From assembly GCF_946478785.1 (NCBI RefSeq), contig NZ_CAMLDD010000013.1, forward strand, positions 1 to 64,000: a DNA stretch of 64,000 bases, written 5' to 3'. Numbering within the stretch: position 1 is the stretch's first letter; each line of letters begins with the position of its first letter. Made by a program: the position numbers and the translations under genes. Below are positions 1 to 6,415 of the stretch, piece after piece. The notes under the pieces were generated by a model. It saw only the letters and a list, made by a program, of their open reading frames with translations, was not told where the DNA came from and searched no databases. Source of the DNA: an uncultured Flavobacterium sp. Its GTDB lineage: Bacteria > Bacteroidota > Bacteroidia > Flavobacteriales > Flavobacteriaceae.

Positions 1-280
1 CCCCCTGCTAGCGCGAGCGTCCCTCTCGTGAACACAATCAAATTCAAATTATTTTCTTTGCGGGTACGAGCGAGACGCTCGCACTAGCATAAAAGTCTGT
101 TAATTTAATTGTTTTTAGCAACGCAAATTCCCCTGCTAGCGCGAGAGTCCCCCCTGCTAGCGCGAGCGTCCCTCTCGTGAACACAATCAAATTCAAATTA
201 TTTTCTTTGCGGGTACGAGCGAGACGCTCGCACTAGCATAAAAGTCTGTTAATTTAATTGTTTTTAGCAACGCAAATTCC
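1..280. repeat. Tandemly duplicated hairpin element (period 149 bp)
   Basis: Two identical 131-bp copies lie at 1-131 and 150-280. The 18 bp between them (132-149) is a partial, slightly diverged third start of the unit. Each copy carries a long imperfect inverted repeat: arms at 6-29 and 66-89 in the first copy, and 155-178 and 215-238 in the second, 21 of 24 positions complementary. The arms are GC-rich (core GCGAGCGT) in AT-rich surroundings. No coding frame is seen. The array begins at the window edge, so more copies may lie to the left. It could be a REP/MITE-like non-autonomous element; that class is inference. Confidence 0.8.
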
Positions 281-412
281 ACTAAATCGCATGAGGGATA
301 GAAGTGAAAATCCTTTTGTGCCGGGGTTCGGCACAAAAGATTACTTCGTCAGTTCGCTATTGCTCGTGTGTAACGGATAGCCCGACCCGCTTTTTTCGGC
401 GGGGCATGCCCA
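281..412 (+). ncRNA. Structured RNA candidate, copy 1 (Flavobacteria-type motif)
   Basis: This non-coding stretch has a perfect 10-bp stem (314-323 with 329-338, loop GGGTT) flanked by segments that recur in a second intergenic region of this window. The shared pieces are a GATAGnAGTGAAAA block (297-310) and TGTAACGnATAGC (369-381). A CCCGC/GCGGG pair near 386-402 adds a further stem. A terminator follows directly at 414. From memory it resembles the structured RNA catalogued as Flavo-1, but I cannot run a covariance search, so the family name is tentative. Strand is assigned from the terminator position. Confidence 0.5.
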
Positions 413-413
413 T

Positions 414-452
414 AAAAAAACCTTAATTCAATAAATGAACTAAGGTTTTTTT
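414..452. terminator. Bidirectional intrinsic terminator
   Basis: A 17-bp stem (414-430 with 436-452, one G-U type mismatch) with loop ATAAA has seven A on one side and seven T on the other, so it can work in both directions. It would end the RNA candidate on the plus strand and serB transcription on the minus strand. Confidence 0.8.
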
Positions 453-461
453 ATTTTGATT

Positions 462-489
462 GTGGAGACGCACTGCTGTGCGCCTCTAC
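462..489. repeat. Short interspersed palindrome
   Basis: Arms 462-473 and 478-489 form an almost perfect palindrome of the GAGACGCAC...GTGCGTCTC type around a 4-nt centre. This GC-rich palindrome resembles an intergenic repeat found in many Bacteroidetes genomes (recalled, not searched). It sits between the serB stop codon and its terminator. Confidence 0.55.
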
Positions 490-509
490 GGAGAACAATT
501 GATTATTAT

Positions 510-1739
510 CTACATCATATCAATATATCGGTCATGATATCCTAATAAGTATAAAACGCCGTCCAGACCTAAACTTGATATAGAATTTGAGGCGCTTTCT
601 TTTACTTTTGGTTTAGCATGAAAAGCGATTCCAAGACCCGCGAGGTTGATCATTGGCAAATCATTTGCTCCGTCACCTACGGCAATAGTTTGGTTGATGT
701 GGATACCTTCTTTTTCGGCAATGGCTGTAAGATATTCTGCTTTTTTTAAACCATCTACGATATCACCTATATATTTACCGGTTAATTTACCGTCTTTAAT
801 TTCTAACTGATTGGCATGAACATAATCGATGCCCAATTCTTTTTGAAGGTATTCTCCAAAATAAGTAAATCCACCGGACAGAATTGCAGTTTTATATCCG
901 TAGTATTTTAGTGCTTTCATCAAACGGTGGGCTCCTTTTGTGATCGGCAGGTTTTCGGCTACTTTTTGTAAAACGTCTTCGCTTAAGCCTTCCAGTAAAG
1001 CCATACGCTTTTTGAAGCTTTCGTTGAAATCTATTTCACCATTCATCGCAGATTCTGTAATAGCTTTTACCTGTTGCCCTACTCCGTTTAGTTCGGCGAG
1101 CTCATCAATAACTTCTGCCTGAATTAGGGTTGAATCCATATCGAAGCAAACCAAACGTCTGTTTCGTCTGTAAATATTGTCTTCCTGAAAAGAAATATCA
1201 ACATCCAGTGTTCTGGAGATAGCCATAAAACTGGCCGTCATTTCGATTTTATTTACAATTTCGCCCGTTACGGATAATTGTATGCAGGAACGCGGATATT
1301 CTTCTTTTTCGACAACAGAAGTTCTTCCTGTTAATCTAATAATGGAGTTAATGTTCAGGTTTTGATCTGTCATTATTTTAGTGACAGCAGCCAGTTGTAC
1401 AGCTGTTAATTTTTCTCCTAAAATATTAATGATATAACGTTGATTGGATTGTGATTTTACCCATGTTTCGTAATCTTCGATAGAAATAGGAATAAATTTA
1501 ACCTTCACTTCCAGCTCATAAGCTTTAAACAACAAATCTTTTAAAACAGGTCCTGAACTTGAACCGGCTTCAATCTCGAATAAAATTCCTAAAGACAACG
1601 TATCATGAATATCGGCTTGTCCTATGTCTAAAATCACGGCATCGTAAGCTGCTAATACTGTGGTTAAACCAGCTGTAACCCCCGGTTTGTCGTGTCCTGA
1701 AACTTTTAATAAAATAATTTCCTTATCTTCTGTTGCCAT
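510..1739 (-). CDS. serB: Phosphoserine phosphatase SerB
   Basis: This enzyme hydrolyses O-phosphoserine to serine, the last step of the phosphorylated serine pathway, in the cytoplasm. The 409-residue protein has an N-terminal ACT-like regulatory half (about residues 1-180) and a C-terminal HAD hydrolase domain. HAD motif I is FDMDST with the nucleophile and acid/base Asp at about 200 and 202. The SGGF motif lies at 288-291 and the metal-binding GDGAND motif at 355-360. I chose the internal ATG at 1739 because AAGGA lies just upstream and the ACT domain begins there; an in-frame ATG at 1769 would add 10 unconserved-looking residues. It appears to be monocistronic and ends before the terminator at 414-452. 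Confidence 0.93.
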   Translation of the reverse strand: MATEDKEIILLKVSGHDKPGVTAGLTTVLAAYDAVILDIGQADIHDTLSLGILFEIEAGSSSGPVLKDLLFKAYELEVKVKFIPISIEDYETWVKSQSNQRYIINILGEKLTAVQLAAVTKIMTDQNLNINSIIRLTGRTSVVEKEEYPRSCIQLSVTGEIVNKIEMTASFMAISRTLDVDISFQEDNIYRRNRRLVCFDMDSTLIQAEVIDELAELNGVGQQVKAITESAMNGEIDFNESFKKRMALLEGLSEDVLQKVAENLPITKGAHRLMKALKYYGYKTAILSGGFTYFGEYLQKELGIDYVHANQLEIKDGKLTGKYIGDIVDGLKKAEYLTAIAEKEGIHINQTIAVGDGANDLPMINLAGLGIAFHAKPKVKESASNSISSLGLDGVLYLLGYHDRYIDMM

Positions 1740-1823
1740 TTTATCCTTATTGATTTTAAGAAGCGACAAAAATCGGCAATCTATTGTTTATAAAAAAGAA
1801 TATTGTTTGTTTTTTTAAATACA

Positions 1824-1848
1824 AAAAGCACATTAAAAATGCGCTTTT
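1824..1848 (-). terminator. Terminator after the VOC/START gene run
   Basis: A 10-bp stem (1824-1833 with 1839-1848, one G-U type mismatch) with T-runs on the minus-strand 3' side lies downstream of the VOC gene ending at 1897. Confidence 0.5.
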
Positions 1849-1896
1849 GTAATTAATTTAACAATTATGTTTCTATACCGAAGTTACATAACTTTT

Positions 1897-2337
1897 TTAA
1901 TTTCCGGATAGCGGTTCTTCCAGGCTAATCATCCAGTTTACTCCAAATTTATCTTTGAGCATACCAAAATAAGAACTCCAGAAGGTTTTTTCCAACGGCA
2001 TGTTTACCATCCCGCCAGACGAAAGTCCGTTAAAAATCTTATCTGCTTCTTCTGTTGTTTCTGTACCGATTGATATTGAGAAATTATCTCCAAAACCCAC
2101 ATCTCCATATTTGGGATGACTGTCACTTCCCATCAAAATGGTATTTCCAATTGGCAGTGAAACGTGCATGATACGGTTTGAATCTTCCTCAGAAAGTTCT
2201 TCTCCGCCATCTTCTGCAGGGGCATCTTTGTATCTCCCAAGATATTGAAATTCTCCGCCAAAAACGGATTTATAAAACAGAAATGCTTCTTCGCAATTTC
2301 CATTAAACATTAAATAAGTTGTTACTGATTTTACCAT
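1897..2337 (-). CDS. VOC family protein, PhnB-like
   Basis: A 146-residue protein of the vicinal oxygen chelate superfamily in the PhnB / 3-demethylubiquinone-methyltransferase-like branch. The N-terminus has the typical 'FNGNCEEAFLFYKSVFGGE' opening, followed by the paired beta-alpha-beta-beta-beta modules. No signal peptide or membrane segment is seen, so it is cytosolic. The substrate cannot be read from the sequence. It is the last gene of a run of small VOC and START-fold genes on this strand and is followed by a hairpin terminator. Confidence 0.8.
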   Translation of the reverse strand: MVKSVTTYLMFNGNCEEAFLFYKSVFGGEFQYLGRYKDAPAEDGGEELSEEDSNRIMHVSLPIGNTILMGSDSHPKYGDVGFGDNFSISIGTETTEEADKIFNGLSSGGMVNMPLEKTFWSSYFGMLKDKFGVNWMISLEEPLSGN

Positions 2338-2397
2338 GATTTGCTATTTTTAATTTTTATTTCAATTAACATCGTCATTGATATTAATATTAGCGTA

Positions 2398-2835
2398 TTA
2401 TCTTTCAGCTATTTCTTTTACAGCTTCCAAACCTTTTGGAAATGCATCTTTAAAATAGTCAATATGCTTTTCGATTACATCTACCTGAGAAATCAAATCA
2501 GTAAATTCGTCGTCAGGAATTAGCCTATAGGTTTCCATATAACCGCTCCATTTTTCGGTTTCCTCATTAAGAGGCAATTCTTTAAAATCTTTTATTTCGC
2601 CTATATGTTTGAAAGCCATATATTCATTTGGAATTTTCTTTTCGATAACACTATTCATTCCTTCGCCTCCGGGAGACATGAAATGAATTTTATCTCCTTC
2701 ATTCCAGTCACTTACTGCGTATGAACCTTCGCAAAAGGCATTTGTCCATTCTCTATAGGTTTTATCCTCCCATAAAACTGACCAGATTTTTTCTGGTGTA
2801 GCTTTGATTCTAATTTTAAATTCTAATGTTTCCAT
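2398..2835 (-). CDS. SRPBCC (START-fold) domain protein
   Basis: A 145-residue protein with the START/AHSA1-like pattern: an opening strand followed by 'IKATPEKIWSVLW', a central strand-rich section, and a C-terminal helix from about residue 118. The family uses a hydrophobic cavity to bind small molecules or partners. The C-terminal half differs clearly from the two AHSA1 proteins further upstream in the same run, so it is a different subfamily. It lies 11 bp downstream of a VOC gene and is probably co-transcribed with it. Confidence 0.75.
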   Translation of the reverse strand: METLEFKIRIKATPEKIWSVLWEDKTYREWTNAFCEGSYAVSDWNEGDKIHFMSPGGEGMNSVIEKKIPNEYMAFKHIGEIKDFKELPLNEETEKWSGYMETYRLIPDDEFTDLISQVDVIEKHIDYFKDAFPKGLEAVKEIAER

Positions 2836-2846
2836 AACTACTTTAT

Positions 2847-3254
2847 TTAAGATAATTTACTAAAATCCATATATAAAACATTCCAGCGATGACCATCTAA
2901 ATCGGCAAAACCAAAGCCGTACATCCATCCCTGGCTTTCGGCTGGCGGACTAAAAACAGTTCCTCCAGCTTCTGTTACTTTTTCTGCCAAGGCGTCAACT
3001 TCTTCCTTACTTTCAGCATCAATCGAAATCAGGATTTCAGAACCTGATTGTGTATCGGTGAGTTCATTTTGAGAAAAACTTTTAAACAATAATTCTTCAA
3101 AAAGCATTACTACAAAATTCCCCTCGCCTATAACCATGCAAGTCGAGCTTGGTGTGTCGTGCTGTTCGTTAAACGAGAAGCCTATTTTCCAAAAAAAATC
3201 TTTTGCTTTCGCTACATTTTTTACCGGCAGATTCAACCATATTTGCTTTGTCAT
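2847..3254 (-). CDS. VOC family glyoxalase-like protein (copy B)
   Basis: A 135-residue VOC-fold protein beginning with the conserved 'IWLNLPVKNVAKAKDFF' and ending in a 'WMYGFGFADLDGHRWNVLY' segment. The His and Glu/Asp positions of the second module recall glyoxalase/bleomycin-resistance metal sites. It is a paralogue of the VOC protein at 4678-5088: same length, same opening and closing motifs. Its ligand is unknown. A repeat-containing 173-bp gap separates it from the AHSA1 gene upstream, so it may have its own promoter. Confidence 0.8.
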   Translation of the reverse strand: MTKQIWLNLPVKNVAKAKDFFWKIGFSFNEQHDTPSSTCMVIGEGNFVVMLFEELLFKSFSQNELTDTQSGSEILISIDAESKEEVDALAEKVTEAGGTVFSPPAESQGWMYGFGFADLDGHRWNVLYMDFSKLS

Positions 3255-3323
3255 GTAATTATTTTTTATGTTAAACCATATTAAGTTATGTAAGACAATT
3301 TAAGTTTTTCCTATGGCTTTATC

Positions 3324-3349
3324 TCGCGCAAAGACGCAGAGTCGCAAAG
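3324..3349. repeat. CGCAAAGACGC-type short intergenic repeat
   Basis: The segment consists of imperfect copies of GCAAAG / GACGCAGAG and lies in the 173-bp gap between a VOC gene and an AHSA1 gene. Similar 'cgcaaagacgc' strings recur in intergenic DNA of Bacteroidetes (recalled, not searched). Nothing else is seen in this gap. Confidence 0.5.
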
Positions 3350-3427
3350 TTTTTATTTAAATCAATATTTTCAAAAACTACCTTTGCCCCTTGGTTGCTT
3401 TGTCACTTTGAACCTTCAAAAAAAAAA

Positions 3428-3832
3428 TTAATTGTTCTCAACATAACTTTTAAAATTATCCAGAATGGCCTGCCAGCCTCCGCGCTGCATTTCTTCCGGA
3501 TTTTGCGTTTCGGGATCGAAACACTCTATTACTTCTACTCCGTTTGGAGTTTCATTGAAACTAATTTCGACCTTTCTTCCATCTGCCATGATGTATTCAA
3601 TGACTTCGTTTTGTTTTATTAAGGTATATTCACCTTCAAAATCAAAACTCATGCTGCCATCTTTTGCCGCCATAGTCGATTTGAATTTGCCGCCTTCTCT
3701 GAGATCATTTTCTGCATAAGGCGTATGCCAATCCGGAGATGCAAAACTCCATTTTGTAATATGTTCCGGTAATGTCCAGAAACTCCAAACTTTCTCTATT
3801 GATGCGTCAATTGTTGTTTTTACTGTAATCAT
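3428..3832 (-). CDS. AHSA1/START domain protein (copy B)
   Basis: A 134-residue AHSA1-like START-fold protein. It opens 'MITVKTTIDASIEKVWSFWT', carries the 'WHTPYAENDLREGGKF' segment and ends with a C-terminal amphipathic helix after 'GWQAILDNFKSYVE'. I chose the ATG at 3832 over the in-frame ATG at 3874. The paralogue at 4257-4661 starts at the same MITV position, and the longer form would overlap the DUF1801 gene. The protein is predicted cytosolic; no ligand can be assigned. It is probably co-transcribed with the neighbours upstream. Confidence 0.8.
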   Translation of the reverse strand: MITVKTTIDASIEKVWSFWTLPEHITKWSFASPDWHTPYAENDLREGGKFKSTMAAKDGSMSFDFEGEYTLIKQNEVIEYIMADGRKVEISFNETPNGVEVIECFDPETQNPEEMQRGGWQAILDNFKSYVENN

Positions 3833-3854
3833 TGTAGTTCTATAAATTAAAAAA

Positions 3855-4256
3855 TTATTTGTTTTTTGCTGCACTTAACCATTCGTTTATAATTTTTTCC
3901 AGCTCCGATTTTCCATTTTCAATCTCCTGTTTGTTTTTAAAAGTTATAATTGCCCTGTCGTTTTCTTTCCACAGTAGCATTTTACTCTTATTGGCTATTA
4001 ACCTGTCTTTTGGCTGCTCCTGCTTTTTTGCTCCCCTGTGAAAAATCAATTGAACTTTTGTTGTTATTGGCTGAATCCTCATTGTAATTCTGTCTTCATT
4101 TTCAAAGGAATAATTAGGTGCATTCCATTTTATGTTTTCAATCAAATTTTTATCTGATGCTAAAATGCAATCTCTTAATTCTTCGATCTCGTTTCTAAAA
4201 GGATGATTCAGTTCATTCAAAAATTCGGTTACTTCCTTACTTGATTGCTTTGTCAT
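3855..4256 (-). CDS. DUF1801 (YdhG-like) domain protein
   Basis: A 133-residue protein with the DUF1801 pattern: an N-terminal helix pair ('FLNELNHPFRNEIEELRD'), a central 'IKWNAPNYSFE' motif and a basic middle segment (HRGAKK). The family is small, soluble and of unknown biochemical role. Its ATG abuts the stop codon of the upstream AHSA1 gene (TAAATGA), which indicates translational coupling. The same AHSA1-DUF1801 company is common in bacteria, from memory. Confidence 0.75.
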   Translation of the reverse strand: MTKQSSKEVTEFLNELNHPFRNEIEELRDCILASDKNLIENIKWNAPNYSFENEDRITMRIQPITTKVQLIFHRGAKKQEQPKDRLIANKSKMLLWKENDRAIITFKNKQEIENGKSELEKIINEWLSAAKNK

Positions 4257-4661
4257 TTAATTTGCTTCCGCGTATTTTTTAAAATTATCAATAACCCCCT
4301 GACAAAATTGCTTTTGATCACTTTCAGGATTTCCTTCTTCCGGTTCAAATATTTCTGTAATCTTTATTTTATCATCCTGGCTTTCAAACTGAATGCTTCC
4401 TGTTCTGTTATCAACAAGTTGATATTCAATAACTAAAAATTTATCAACCTTAGTATAAATTCCTTCATAATCAAATGAGATAATTTCATCTTTTGTACTC
4501 ATTGTATATTTGAATTTACCTCCCACCCTCACATCATTCTCTATATAGGGCGTATGCCAGTCATCAGTAGGATTATTCCATTTTTGAATATGCTTGGGAG
4601 TTGTCCAGAATTCCCAAACCTTATTAATTGGAGCCTTTACTGTAGTTTGTACAGTTATCAT
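4257..4661 (-). CDS. AHSA1/START domain protein (copy A)
   Basis: A 134-residue START-fold protein that is an obvious paralogue of the one at 3428-3832. They share the opening 'MITVQTTVKAPINKVWEFWT', the 'DDWHTPYIENDVRVGGKF' segment and the C-terminal 'GVIDNFKKYAE' helix. It lies 16 bp downstream of a VOC gene and directly abuts the DUF1801 gene, so the three are very likely one transcript. Function beyond small-molecule or partner binding cannot be stated. Confidence 0.8.
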   Translation of the reverse strand: MITVQTTVKAPINKVWEFWTTPKHIQKWNNPTDDWHTPYIENDVRVGGKFKYTMSTKDEIISFDYEGIYTKVDKFLVIEYQLVDNRTGSIQFESQDDKIKITEIFEPEEGNPESDQKQFCQGVIDNFKKYAEAN

Positions 4662-4677
4662 ACCTTAATTTAAAGAA

Positions 4678-5088
4678 TTAATCCATTTGCGGAATCTGAC
4701 TTTCATCCATAAAGAAAATTTCCCAGTGATGTCCGTCTAAGTCAAAAAAATCTCTCTGATACATCCAGCCATAATCTTTAGCTTCATTATGTAGTTTACC
4801 GCCAGCTTTAATAACAGCCGTAATAATTTCATCAACCTTTTCTCTGCTTTCAACAGAAATAGCCGCAATCATTTCTGTGCTTGTTATTGTATTGCAAATT
4901 TCTTTTTGAGTAAATGTTTTAAAAAAATCTTCTAACAAAAGCATTGCAAATATATTTTCACCAATTATCAGGCAGGTTCCTTTTTCATTTGTGAATTTTG
5001 GGTCAAACGAAAAACCCAATTGCGTAAAAAACGTTATCGACTTATTTAAATCTTTTACAGGAAGATTTAGGAAAATTTTTGTTTTCAT
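4678..5088 (-). CDS. VOC family glyoxalase-like protein (copy A)
   Basis: A 136-residue VOC-fold protein, paralogous to the one at 2847-3254. It opens 'IFLNLPVKDLNKSITFFTQL' and closes with 'YGWMYQRDFFDLDGHHWEIF', which includes likely metal-ligand His and Glu residues. It is the first gene of the minus-strand run. A 130-bp divergent intergenic region separates it from the GlxA-type regulator gene, so that regulator is the natural candidate to control it (inference from position). Confidence 0.8.
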   Translation of the reverse strand: MKTKIFLNLPVKDLNKSITFFTQLGFSFDPKFTNEKGTCLIIGENIFAMLLLEDFFKTFTQKEICNTITSTEMIAAISVESREKVDEIITAVIKAGGKLHNEAKDYGWMYQRDFFDLDGHHWEIFFMDESQIPQMD

Positions 5089-5218
5089 ACTATTAAAGTT
5101 ACAAATTATTTAATACAAATTTAAAACTTCAAAATAGACTTCAGACTACAATAAAAGTCAACTTTAGGGTCATTTAAGACAAAATTTATATCTTAGTACT
5201 ATTGAAAAATGAAAAATC

Positions 5219-6184
5219 ATGAGTAAGAAAACAGGTTTAATTGTACCTCACGACTATAAATTACTAAGCATCGCTGCGATTTTAGAAGTTTTTGAAACGG
5301 CTAATAAATTAAGCAAAGAATCCAAAAAACCTTTTGACATAATGCTTTTTCAGTCTGCAGAACAAATAACTGAAAAACATTTATTTGGTTATAAAGTAAA
5401 TTCAATTGAAGATTCTGATAAAAATTTAGAACTCATTTTGATTCCTGCTTTTTCGACCGATGATATGAGTGAAATGATTAAAAAGAATCGAAAATTCATT
5501 CCATGGTTACAAAAGCAGCATGAATCCGGAGCTGAATTGGCCAGTTTTTGTACCGGTGCCTTTTTGTTTGCAGCTTCAGGTTTGCTTAACGAAAAACTGG
5601 CCACTACTCACGTTGATGCCTGCAGTGCATTCACAAAAGCTTTTCCTTTGGTAAAATTAAAATCTGAAGAAACCTTAACGGCTGACGGAAGTTTATACAC
5701 CAGCGGCGGTTCGACCTCAACATTTCATTTATTGATTCTGTTGGTTCAGAAATATTGCGGAAATGAAATTGCCGTGCAGATTGCAAAGATTTTCTCGATT
5801 GATCTAAACCGATACAAACAAAGCTATTTTAGTACTTTCAGACCGAATCATTTGCACAATGATACTTTAGTTGCCATGCTTCAGCAAAAAATCGAAAGTC
5901 AGTATCATTCCATTGAAAAATTGGAGGAAATCACCAAAGATATTCCGACAAGCACACGAAACATGACACGCCGTTTTAAACAGGTAACAGGTATTCCTCC
6001 TATCGAATATCTACAAAACATCAGAGTAGAAAGCTCTAAAAAGTATCTGGAACAAACACAACTTTCAATTTCTGAAATCATAGAAAAAACAGGTTATAAC
6101 GATCCAAAAGCTTTTAGAAAAGTATTTTATAAAATGGTCGGAATGAAACCTATTGAATATCGGGAGAAATTTAGGGTTCAGTAA
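5219..6184 (+). CDS. GlxA family AraC-type transcriptional regulator
   Basis: A 321-residue two-domain regulator. The N-terminal DJ-1/PfpI-like amidotransferase fold (about 1-190) keeps the nucleophile-elbow Cys at 111 in 'ASFCTGAF', as in GlxA-type sensors. The C-terminal AraC double helix-turn-helix (about 220-318) includes 'STRNMTRRFKQVTGIPPIEY' and 'GYNDPKAFRKVFYKMVGMKP'. It is divergent from the VOC/START run and probably regulates it or itself from the 130-bp intergenic space; no clear operator repeat was found there. The inducer is unknown. Confidence 0.88.
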   Translation: MSKKTGLIVPHDYKLLSIAAILEVFETANKLSKESKKPFDIMLFQSAEQITEKHLFGYKVNSIEDSDKNLELILIPAFSTDDMSEMIKKNRKFIPWLQKQHESGAELASFCTGAFLFAASGLLNEKLATTHVDACSAFTKAFPLVKLKSEETLTADGSLYTSGGSTSTFHLLILLVQKYCGNEIAVQIAKIFSIDLNRYKQSYFSTFRPNHLHNDTLVAMLQQKIESQYHSIEKLEEITKDIPTSTRNMTRRFKQVTGIPPIEYLQNIRVESSKKYLEQTQLSISEIIEKTGYNDPKAFRKVFYKMVGMKPIEYREKFRVQ

Positions 6185-6246
6185 TTTTTTCAGGAGCAGA
6201 TTGCCTTGTCTTTCAAAATAACGTTTGGTCCTGCTCTCCATTATAT

Positions 6247-6273
6247 CTTTTGCTGTGAACACCACAGCAAAAG
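6247..6273. other. Perfect 11-bp stem-loop downstream of the AraC gene
   Basis: Arms 6247-6257 and 6263-6273 pair perfectly around AACAC. No T-run follows on either strand, so it is a poor intrinsic terminator. It sits between two convergent genes and may stabilise a 3' end. A weaker GGAGCAG/CTGCTC pair lies at about 6191-6238. The rest of the 231-bp gap shows nothing recognisable. Confidence 0.5.
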
Positions 6274-6415
6274 GATATCATTTCGATCAGGGCTAACACA
6301 GGAAATTAAGTTTTTCATAATTCCTCAAAAATATATAATATTCTGAGACTATTTTTGTTAAGCCTAAAAACCTGTGTCTTTATACCTTTAAACAATTGCA
6401 CCAAGAGTTATTGGA

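Noticed and set aside
1..280. Possible CRISPR array
   Set aside because: Only two full units with a 149-bp period and identical 'spacers'; the units are long hairpins, not short direct repeats with unique spacers, and no cas gene is present.
5089..5218. Operator or promoter in the divergent VOC/GlxA intergenic region
   Set aside because: A TAAATTTG string is present on the minus strand, but no -33 element at the right spacing and no convincing inverted repeat were found.
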